Shown: positions 1 through 6,794 of the stretch, piece after piece
How the letters are laid out: every line of letters starts with the position of its first letter
Numbering within the stretch: the first letter of the stretch is position 1
NCBI GenBank assembly: GCA_035380045.1
Contig: DAOSWM010000067.1
Span: 1 to 13,302, forward strand
Direction: 5' to 3'
From: DAOSWM01 sp035380045
GTDB taxonomy: Bacteria > Bacteroidota > Bacteroidia > Bacteroidales > Tenuifilaceae
Length of the DNA: 13,302 nt
Translations under genes and position numbers: made by a program
Notes under the pieces: model-generated
Seen by the model: the letters and a program-made list of their open reading frames with translations, nothing else
Database searches by the model: none
Told to the model about the DNA's origin: nothing

Positions 1-86
1 GGCAGACAGGCGATATCACTGAAGGTAATCTTTTTAAATTAGTCGGACACTATTGGAAATCAACTATAAAAGGTTTCGCTACTTAA
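1..86 (+). CDS. 3' end of an unidentified gene (5' truncated by window edge)
   Basis: The frame starting at position 3 is open from the window edge to a TAA at 84-86. It encodes about 27 residues ending LVGHYWKSTIKGFAT. The composition (aromatic and basic, with a typical soluble C-terminus) looks like real coding sequence, and the other two plus frames stop at or before position 42. Too little remains to assign a family. The stop lies 101 nt upstream of the next start, and a plausible promoter sits in between, so it is probably a separate transcription unit. A chance open frame of this length cannot be excluded. Confidence 0.4.
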   Translation, partial: QTGDITEGNLFKLVGHYWKSTIKGFAT

Positions 87-124
87 GCAGTTTCCTATAG
101 AATTAAAATATTTTTCAATGTTAA

Positions 125-154
125 TTGTTTTCATGTTTTTCCTCTTTAAATTCG
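125..154 (+). promoter_or_regulatory. Candidate Bacteroidota-type promoter for the ATPase-MscS pair
   Basis: A TTG at 125-127 is followed after 19 nt by TAAATTCG at 147-154. This matches the Bacteroidota primary-sigma pattern (-33 TTG; -7 TAnnTTTG, spacing about 19-21) at all but one defined position. Transcription would begin near 160 and leave a leader of about 28 nt before the ATG at 188. The motif is short and the surroundings are AT-rich, so chance matches are possible. Confidence 0.4.
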
Positions 155-187
155 TACTGTTAAGTTTCAACTCTCAACATTGATTAT

Positions 188-3100
188 ATGGAGATTAAAT
201 CGAATGAGGTAAAATTTTTTTACGACCAATTTACCCGATCAATAGCAACAGCATATCTGAAGTTTTTTGATGAGCGCAATGAGGAGTTTATTAAACACTT
301 AATAATAGTTCAGGGTAAATTTGAAAACTTAAAATCGACATTAGATAATACGGGAAGTATTGCTGAAAAAATTATAATTCAGCAAAAATTTAAGAGAGAC
401 TTTTTACATTATCTTAAAGAGAATTACGAAAATTTATGCGCAATTGATTTTAGAAATCGTTACACGATTTTTCTTGATGTTGCTACAAAAGAGATTGAAG
501 AGCTAAGCAGGCTAGTTACTGTAAAAGAAGTTTTCGATGGCTACTTACTAAGTATAAATGATAATCCCATTGTTTCTTTCAGAAAGATATTTGCAAACTT
601 TTGGAGATTTGTAAAATTGGGTTTTAAGAGGTTTCTTAATCCTTTTAGACGATTATTTAGAAGAAAACCCTTGGAAATTAAAGTTTACAGGGAAAGAAAG
701 ATTTTGCTCCGCAACATTGCAAACCATTATGTAAAGAGTGTTTTTGTTCAACAATCGGCTGAATTACTGAGCAAACTTTATGAAAGTCAATGTAAGGCAT
801 TAATTGATATCTGGACTTTCGACGAAAAGCTAGACTCAATATTTCAGAAAGATCTTCAGAATACCGATTTGAAAGAGGAAGAAAAATCAAGCAATCAAAT
901 TTCATTAGATCAAGAAATTGAGAGTGTTTTTAACCAAGCAGTATTACTGCAGCAGAAAACATTGGAGGAAATTAAAAATCAAGTTTCTGTGAATGTTATT
1001 TCAGCAATTTCTTCTTTCGATAAATCATACCAAAAGGTTGACACACTTGATCTTCCTGCGAGTTATTTCAGCAGGAAAAATTATCTTAAAAAGCAAAAAC
1101 AGGTTAACCTTTTATATGAAAGCAAAATAAGAAGTTGGACCAACACGCACTCTACACTCATCGACGATTGGTCAATGGATTTGGAGTTTACAATTCTGTA
1201 CTACTCTGTTTTCAAGGAATTTAACTTGCTTCGTGATAAGATTGATAATATCATTGAAAATGATTTATCAATAAACTTAGGACAAATCAGAACGTTTATT
1301 AGCGAGAGCCAGAAAAGTATTGAAAAGGCAAAAGGAGACAAGGGACTTGTTGGCACACTAAATGCTGAACGCAAACGTATTGCCAATGAATTAATTGACA
1401 AAACTCTTTCAAAGGCAATTGAAAAGTTAACGGTTTGTTTTACTGACGACTTTGAGGTTTTTTCAAATAGCATTCTCAAACTTATTGAAGAAATTTCAAC
1501 ACAAAGAACTTTCTTACGCCACAAAGAGTACCTCAAACCCTCGGATAAAGAACAAATTAAATATTTATCACCCAAGGAGCTGGTGAATTTTGAAGCACTT
1601 CCTGTTTTTCTTCAAAACATTTCAAATGTTAAGGAATTTACAAGTAGTAAGCTTGTGAAAGCCAGAGCAAATCTTATGGGACTTGGTACTGTTTGCGATT
1701 TCTCATTGGAGTCAGCAGTGCTTATGATTCAGCAGCAAGATGAGAATAGTATCAATGCTGTTGAGGTTGCAATTGATGGTTATAAACGAGCAATCAATCA
1801 TCTAGAGAAAGTAGAATCAACCTTGTCGATTATTAGAAACAATATTTCTGATGAGTTGAGCCAAGCAGTAAATGGCTTTAACGACGATATTGAAAAACTT
1901 AAAGACACTGAGAATGCGATTGCTTTAAATCTGAAAATTGCTCGAATAAAAGCCGTTGAGCGGACAAATCGGTATAAAAATGTACTTAAACTATTTATCA
2001 AAAACTTTATTCCCAAGTCTTTAAAAGGTTTAAAAAGAGCAAAGGAGATTGTATCTGAAAAATATAGGGAAATTAAATCAACGTTTGGATTTGCTCCGCC
2101 CAAAAAGTATGTTTCGTTTGAGTTAACCGAATTTATTGGTCAAACCCAGCAGGCACTTAAAAAACTGCCATTTGTGTATCAGCGTTTGTACCAGCTAAGT
2201 CCAACGGACGAGGAAAGGTTTTTTGTGAACAGAGAGAAAGAGTTGGAACAACTTACAAAATCATTCGACAATTGGAAAAAGGACAGATTTATCACTGTTG
2301 CAATTATTGGAGAAAAGGGGAGTGGTGTTACCTCGCTAATCAACGTTTTTCTGCGAAGAACAGAAATTAAAATGCCAATAGTAAAGTTTAATCTCGATCG
2401 TAAGATTCATACTATTGAACAGTATTTCAATGTTTTCGAATCGATATTCGGACAGAAATTCGAAAACAACGATCAAATAATTTCTTATTTAAACTCAAAA
2501 GAGGAAGGGCTAACGGTTGTTTTTGAAAACCTTCATCACATGTATTTAAAAAGGGTACACGGATTCGAGTGCATGAATCTTTTCTTTGACTTGATGGCAA
2601 ATACCATGAAAAAAGTGCTTTGGATTGGAGCATACACAACCCATTCGTGGGATTTCCTGAACAAAACAATTCAAATTGCCAACTACTTTACAAACGAGAT
2701 TTTTGTAAATCCGCTCGATCAAAAAACAATCGAGAATATCATTTATAAGCGAAACTCACTCAGCGGATTTCAGCTGGTTTTTCAACCAGATGAGCACGAT
2801 TTGGAAAACAAAAACTTTGTTAAACTGAACGATGAAGACAAGCAAAACTTTTTGGGGAATCAATTCTTCGCAAACCTCCATCATCTTTCGCATGGGAATA
2901 TTTCTCTTGCGCAGCTTTACTGGCTTCGTTCTACTCAGGAAGTTTCCGATGAGTACATAAGCATAGCACAAATTAATGAAATTGATTTTTCGTTTATCAG
3001 CGCTCTTACAAGTGACGAACTTTTTGCGCTTCAGGCAATGGTTTTACATGACGGATTAACACTTGAAGACTTTTCAATAGTTTTTGATAGAAATATCAAT

Positions 3101-3232
3101 TCATGTCGTAATTTATTGATACCCATGTTTGAGAAGGGCCTTCTTATTAAACCTAAAAGTAAATACAACGTTAACCCAATAATATTTGAAGCGGTAGTAA
3201 AGTATTTAAGTCAACGTAATTTCATCAATTAA
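188..3232 (+). CDS. Large coiled-coil protein with C-terminal degenerate AAA/STAND-like P-loop domain
   Basis: This 1014-aa protein has no signal peptide and no clear transmembrane helix, so it is probably cytosolic. Residues 1-650 are mainly helical, charged and coiled-coil-like, with two basic aromatic amphipathic stretches (about 131-160 and 597-620) that could touch the membrane. A P-loop NTPase domain follows: N681-R-E-K resembles the entry motif of ORC/STAND ATPases, and the Walker A-like stretch G708-EKGSGVT-715 has Val714 where the catalytic Lys belongs. The Walker B-like strand LTVVFEN (775-781) has Glu then Asn instead of Asp-Glu. A sensor-1-like strand (WIGAYTTHSW, 812-821) and a YKRNSLSGF segment (853-861) follow, then a C-terminal winged-helix-like region (about 940-1012). 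The MscS gene starts 10 nt downstream, suggesting co-transcription. I do not recognise a named family. The AAA-like fold is inferred from motif order, and ATP hydrolysis is doubtful. Confidence 0.8.
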   Translation: MEIKSNEVKFFYDQFTRSIATAYLKFFDERNEEFIKHLIIVQGKFENLKSTLDNTGSIAEKIIIQQKFKRDFLHYLKENYENLCAIDFRNRYTIFLDVATKEIEELSRLVTVKEVFDGYLLSINDNPIVSFRKIFANFWRFVKLGFKRFLNPFRRLFRRKPLEIKVYRERKILLRNIANHYVKSVFVQQSAELLSKLYESQCKALIDIWTFDEKLDSIFQKDLQNTDLKEEEKSSNQISLDQEIESVFNQAVLLQQKTLEEIKNQVSVNVISAISSFDKSYQKVDTLDLPASYFSRKNYLKKQKQVNLLYESKIRSWTNTHSTLIDDWSMDLEFTILYYSVFKEFNLLRDKIDNIIENDLSINLGQIRTFISESQKSIEKAKGDKGLVGTLNAERKRIANELIDKTLSKAIEKLTVCFTDDFEVFSNSILKLIEEISTQRTFLRHKEYLKPSDKEQIKYLSPKELVNFEALPVFLQNISNVKEFTSSKLVKARANLMGLGTVCDFSLESAVLMIQQQDENSINAVEVAIDGYKRAINHLEKVESTLSIIRNNISDELSQAVNGFNDDIEKLKDTENAIALNLKIARIKAVERTNRYKNVLKLFIKNFIPKSLKGLKRAKEIVSEKYREIKSTFGFAPPKKYVSFELTEFIGQTQQALKKLPFVYQRLYQLSPTDEERFFVNREKELEQLTKSFDNWKKDRFITVAIIGEKGSGVTSLINVFLRRTEIKMPIVKFNLDRKIHTIEQYFNVFESIFGQKFENNDQIISYLNSKEEGLTVVFENLHHMYLKRVHGFECMNLFFDLMANTMKKVLWIGAYTTHSWDFLNKTIQIANYFTNEIFVNPLDQKTIENIIYKRNSLSGFQLVFQPDEHDLENKNFVKLNDEDKQNFLGNQFFANLHHLSHGNISLAQLYWLRSTQEVSDEYISIAQINEIDFSFISALTSDELFALQAMVLHDGLTLEDFSIVFDRNINSCRNLLIPMFEKGLLIKPKSKYNVNPIIFEAVVKYLSQRNFIN

Positions 3233-3242
3233 TCAGGTATTT

Positions 3243-4205
3243 ATGAAAAGCATATTATTAATTCTTACGCTTGTTTTTAATGTTGTTGTTTTGTTTCCTA
3301 TGGAAACATTTGTTTCGGATAGCATTGTACTGAAAAATGATACGTTGAGTTTACATGCCAAGAGTGATACAACACAAACAGATACCCAAAATTTTATTGA
3401 TCAGCAAATAACCCAGAAACCTACGGAAGTTCTCGATGCAATTTCGTTTTCAAAAATATTTTGGACCCTTATTCTATTAGGAGTTGGTTACCTTCTAATT
3501 AAACTGATTATTAAGATTCTGGGAATGCTGGCAGAACGAAGCGCAAAGTATAGGATAAGTATAAAGAGCATGATTCCTATTATAAGGATAATTATTTGGG
3601 CCATAATAATATTTGCAATTGTTAAAGGAATTTACAATCCACCAATTGAAACGCTTATCGCAATGACCGCATCCGTTACAATTGCTGTAGGTTTGGCTGC
3701 GCAGGATTTGTTAAAGAATATTTTTGGAGGAATTATGCTCCTCTTCGATAGACCCTTTCAGGTTGGCGATAAAATTGAAACCGGAAATTTTTATGGAGAA
3801 GTTCTTGAAATAGGTTTGCGCGCTACGCGAATTGTTACTCCCGACGATTCCGTAGTTTCTGTTCCTAATATGGAACTGATGAACTCATCAGTATCAAACT
3901 CCAATTCAGGAGAATTGAATTGTCAGGTAGTTGCAGAAATTTATCTTCCCATTGATGTTGATACGCAGCTGGTTCGAAAAATTGCCATTGAGGCAGCACA
4001 AGTTTCAAAATTTATTTATTTAAACAAACCAATTGTAGTTCTTTTTTTCAATGAGGTTAAGGAACGTCGATCATACTTAAAAATGCGGCTAAAAGCTTAC
4101 GTTATGGATATTCGCTTCGAGTTCCAGTTCAAAAGTGATATGACCGAAATAGTTATTAGAGAATTACTAGCGCATGGTGCTGTTAAAAAGGATGATTTAT
4201 TTTAG
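3243..4205 (+). CDS. MscS-family mechanosensitive ion channel
   Basis: This is a small-conductance mechanosensitive channel of the inner membrane. The family opens under membrane tension to release solutes during hypo-osmotic shock. Residues 1-20 form a hydrophobic segment that may be a signal peptide or a first membrane helix. A polar stretch (25-65) follows, then membrane helices at about 73-93 and 109-128. The classic pore helix and entry to the beta domain come next: an Ala/Gly-rich stretch at 139-153 running into AAQDLLKNIFGG (152-163) and LLFDRPFQVGDKI (166-178). The MscS beta domain (about 170-225) and the alpha/beta C-terminal domain follow. At 320 aa it is close to E. coli MscS in size, with an N-terminal extension. 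Family membership is certain; the preferred ion and the link to the upstream NTPase are inferred. The start is the first ATG after the upstream stop, preceded by an AGG seven bases away. Confidence 0.93.
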   Translation: MKSILLILTLVFNVVVLFPMETFVSDSIVLKNDTLSLHAKSDTTQTDTQNFIDQQITQKPTEVLDAISFSKIFWTLILLGVGYLLIKLIIKILGMLAERSAKYRISIKSMIPIIRIIIWAIIIFAIVKGIYNPPIETLIAMTASVTIAVGLAAQDLLKNIFGGIMLLFDRPFQVGDKIETGNFYGEVLEIGLRATRIVTPDDSVVSVPNMELMNSSVSNSNSGELNCQVVAEIYLPIDVDTQLVRKIAIEAAQVSKFIYLNKPIVVLFFNEVKERRSYLKMRLKAYVMDIRFEFQFKSDMTEIVIRELLAHGAVKKDDLF

Positions 4206-4253
4206 ATGTTATTAATACAAAAACAGTTAAATGCATATCCTCATTTATTTTAC

Positions 4254-4280
4254 TAATATTCTGCCTTCAGGCAGATATTA
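4254..4280. terminator. Hairpin between convergent genes, possible bidirectional terminator
   Basis: CTGCC (4261-4265) and GGCAG (4270-4274) pair around a TTCA loop. The stem extends outward through TAATAT/ATATTA with one bulged T. It lies between the MscS stop (4205) and the stop of the minus-strand surface protein (4298), where a shared terminator is expected. Neither strand has a proper U-tract after the stem, so function as an intrinsic terminator is uncertain. Confidence 0.45.
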
Positions 4281-4297
4281 GAATATTACCATACGTA

Positions 4298-6586
4298 CTA
4301 TTCTTCTTTAATGCAGCGTACAGAGTAAGCATGGTCTTTTGATTGAGATTGATTCACGAAATTACATAATAAATCGGATTGCCATGTTTTATATGTGGTT
4401 GAAGAAACTTCTGTTGAACTCATGAAAAAGGCATAATTACCAAGGAACCCAAATGCTATCCCAGTCATAACCTCACCACCGGGTAGTGCAGAGAAGCCAT
4501 AAATATCTGTATTTGGGGGGGAAATGTCGGAAGCTGGTTTGTAATTCCATCGTGGGTGTTCGCTTGTAGAGCATTCTCCACCTAAAGGTGAATCAACCTG
4601 ACGGCATGAACTAAGCTGGCAGCCAATGTCAGCGTTATTAATAGAAGCCACGTAGTCCTTTAATTGTTGAAAATCTTCATTACTTGGAACTCTCCAACCA
4701 ACAGGACAAACCCCTCGTGCGTCAGTAACTGCACCCCAGGAATACATCGCTCCATAGGCATTTAATACTTCAGGTTCGGTACTTAACCCATCAATTAAAT
4801 CAGGAGAATAAATAGTGTAGTAATCATCAGGAAGAGGAAGGACTGCTGCTAAGATTTCAGGAGCATATGGAATTGGGTCGCCATTATTATAATGAGTAAC
4901 TAAAAGATTCTTTGCCAACCATTCTTGTTGTCCTATTTTCACGGTTGGGTACTCATTACCTTCATTATCGGTTATGTTTTCACCTGGCATTCCGTCTTCG
5001 GTAAAACGTATTATTATTTTATCGGTTGATGAACTACAATTCGTTGCAATGCTCCATTGAAGTTCGTACACTTGGTAGAGTTGTCCTGTGAAACTTGAAT
5101 TAGGATTGTTTGTTTCACTAATACTTCCACCAACTCCACTAAGAATTGCCCACTGACCTACACCGTGTCCTGCTTCGGGAGTATTCGCAGATAAGTTAAT
5201 TGATGTAGAACCATCTCTAACGTGAATATCTGCCCCGGCATTTGCTTGAGTTGGGGTATTGTTGAAAGAAATAGTTGTTGAACTCTCTGAAATTCCACAA
5301 GTGGTTGAAATTGTCCATTTCAACTCGTATGTTGTGCACTCTTCTCCTGAAAAAGAGGAAGTTGGACTATCTGTTGAGCTGAATGAACCTCCTTCACCGC
5401 TAGTTACACTCCATTGCCCGATACCATGCCCTGTAATTGGTTCGTTTGCGTCTAGAGTTGTTGATGTAATATTAGTTGTAATACTTTGAGATGAACCAGC
5501 ATTTGCTTCTGTTGGTTCAGGCCAACAGTTAATAGGCATCGACAGCCATTTTGTACCATCATAAACTTGTAACGCATTCTCCGTTTTATTAAGCAAAGTA
5601 TAGCCCTCTGCAGGTGAAAGTTCAAGTATTTCAGACGTAGTTTTTACATCTAAATAACTTGGATTGATGGTTGAACTTATTGTAAGATTTGTAATATCAA
5701 TCCCTTCTCCAGGTGTATAAACCTCTTTGTTATTCCAGTTTGTAATATCTTCTTCACTTATTCCTGCTGAAACTGAAACTGCGAAAACGGGATCTGTTTC
5801 TTCGTAGTTATCCAATTTATTGTTCCAATATGTAGTGTCGCTTGCATTGATTTTTGCTGCTATTGAATTACTGAAAACTGGATCTGTCTCTGTGTAGCTA
5901 GTTAAATAATTTGGAGTAAGTTTAACCCATTTTGCCCCATTGAATTGAAGTATATCTCCAGTTGAGGCATTTGTAAAGTCAAAATTCTCAGCAACATTTG
6001 GGTCAGTTTCAGTAAAATTCTCCAGTTTATTGTTCCAATTAGTTATATCGTCTGTGGTTATTTCAGCAGCTACAGATGATGTGTAATTTGGATCAGATTC
6101 CGAAACAATATAATCACCCAAATCACTGATTTGACTTTCTGTAATATTTACCCCGCTTGATTTATCCCAATTACTAAATACGGGATCAGTCTCATTTATT
6201 TCACCGTTTAACGCACCTGCTGTTTTTGCGTGTAATGCATATGGAACACTAAGTATCTGAGAAATGCCAATTACAACTTCGTTAATCGAAACCTTTAAAA
6301 AATGAGCACCTAAATCCCACTCAACAACATCAAGGTTTTCAACCGAGCCTACTTTCACATTTATTATTCCTTGGTTTGAAGTTGTTACTTCATGGTTTTC
6401 CGAAAACACAATAGCACCATCAATACTCTCTTCATGTATTTCAATTAAGACAGAAACTTGTTGGTTTGAAAGTATGCTCCCATCAACATCTCGAATAACT
6501 GCCTGGTAGGAAAAGGAAGAGGGGCTTTGTGCAAGAACCATTACTCCACAAAGTATTGTTAAAAATGTAAAGAAAATCTTTTTCAT
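4298..6586 (-). CDS. Secreted surface protein with stalk repeats and C-terminal FISUMP domain
   Basis: I place the start at the ATG at 6584-6586, giving 762 aa, rather than 13 codons upstream. From this ATG the protein opens with a clean signal peptide (MKKIFFTFL..., cleavage near LAQ), and AGGTGT lies just before it. An N-terminal domain (QAVIRDVDG...VPYALHAKTAG) of the type found in many Bacteroidota surface proteins follows. Next come five ETDP-type repeats spaced 30-40 aa apart, then two tandem repeats of about 85 aa resembling PKD/Ig-like modules. The C-terminal 230 residues form a FISUMP domain (Fibrobacter succinogenes major paralogous domain): VKIGQQEWLAKNL, AYGAMYSWGAV, CPVGWRVPSNEDF and a final YSVRCIKEE, with several Cys. 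No T9SS sorting domain is evident. Export through Sec is likely; the role is probably adhesion or binding at the surface, but no ligand can be named. Confidence 0.85.
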   Translation of the reverse strand: MKKIFFTFLTILCGVMVLAQSPSSFSYQAVIRDVDGSILSNQQVSVLIEIHEESIDGAIVFSENHEVTTSNQGIINVKVGSVENLDVVEWDLGAHFLKVSINEVVIGISQILSVPYALHAKTAGALNGEINETDPVFSNWDKSSGVNITESQISDLGDYIVSESDPNYTSSVAAEITTDDITNWNNKLENFTETDPNVAENFDFTNASTGDILQFNGAKWVKLTPNYLTSYTETDPVFSNSIAAKINASDTTYWNNKLDNYEETDPVFAVSVSAGISEEDITNWNNKEVYTPGEGIDITNLTISSTINPSYLDVKTTSEILELSPAEGYTLLNKTENALQVYDGTKWLSMPINCWPEPTEANAGSSQSITTNITSTTLDANEPITGHGIGQWSVTSGEGGSFSSTDSPTSSFSGEECTTYELKWTISTTCGISESSTTISFNNTPTQANAGADIHVRDGSTSINLSANTPEAGHGVGQWAILSGVGGSISETNNPNSSFTGQLYQVYELQWSIATNCSSSTDKIIIRFTEDGMPGENITDNEGNEYPTVKIGQQEWLAKNLLVTHYNNGDPIPYAPEILAAVLPLPDDYYTIYSPDLIDGLSTEPEVLNAYGAMYSWGAVTDARGVCPVGWRVPSNEDFQQLKDYVASINNADIGCQLSSCRQVDSPLGGECSTSEHPRWNYKPASDISPPNTDIYGFSALPGGEVMTGIAFGFLGNYAFFMSSTEVSSTTYKTWQSDLLCNFVNQSQSKDHAYSVRCIKEE
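5000..5515 (-). repeat. Two tandem ~85-aa Ig/PKD-like repeats within the FISUMP protein
   Basis: Residues 371-455 and 457-542, counted from the upstream ATG at 6625, align along their length. Each begins PT(E/Q)ANAG, passes through GHG(I/V)GQW, a G(E/V)GGS turn and an SSF(S/T)G segment, and ends with YEL(K/Q)W(S/T)I, a conserved Cys and hydrophobic strands. This is an in-frame duplication of a beta-sandwich-like module of the kind common in Bacteroidota surface proteins. The fold assignment is inferred. Confidence 0.7.
5726..6193 (-). repeat. ETDP/WNNK stalk repeats in the FISUMP protein
   Basis: Five copies of an E(T/S)DP motif begin at residues 145, 176, 206, 246 and 276 (numbered from the ATG at 6625). 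Most are followed by a hydrophobic or Ser-rich stretch, a D-x-T segment and W(N/D)NK. Spacings are 31, 30, 40 and 30 residues; the 40-residue unit carries an insertion with ILQFNGAKWVKL. Similar repeats occur in tail-fibre-like and surface stalk proteins, so a rod-like spacer is a reasonable inference. Confidence 0.65.
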
Positions 6587-6753
6587 ACACCTAAATTTAT
6601 TGAGAGAACTATTGTTGTCTAACATTTATAATACAAATAGATGGGAAACAATCGTTTTTTTCTTTATAATGATGAAAAAGAAAAATTAGATTTCAAAGCA
6701 TAATAAACAATTCATTCATGTTGGTGATGTGTGATCAAAAAAGTACTTTTAAA

Positions 6754-6790
6754 TTGATTTGTTTTAAGAAGTTTAAACAAATAAAATTTG
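6754..6790 (+). promoter_or_regulatory. Weak candidate promoter for the gamma-glutamyltransferase gene
   Basis: A TTG at 6759-6761 is followed after 20 nt by TAAAATTTG (6782-6790), which is the -7 pattern TAnnTTTG with one extra base. If real, transcription would start almost at the ATG (6795), giving a leaderless or nearly leaderless mRNA. The region between the divergent genes (6587-6794) is very AT-rich, so this is tentative. I saw no convincing promoter for the opposite gene. Confidence 0.22.
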
Positions 6791-6794
6791 GACT

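Noticed and set aside
1201..1575. 124-codon minus-strand frame opposite the large NTPase-like gene
   Set aside because: It is an antisense shadow of the strongly supported plus-strand gene. It has no family resemblance and no promoter or spacing evidence.
6587..6625. Upstream ATG for the FISUMP protein at 6623-6625
   Set aside because: It would put 13 mostly polar residues before the signal peptide. The ATG at 6584-6586 gives a normal Sec signal peptide and has an AGGTG-like sequence just upstream.
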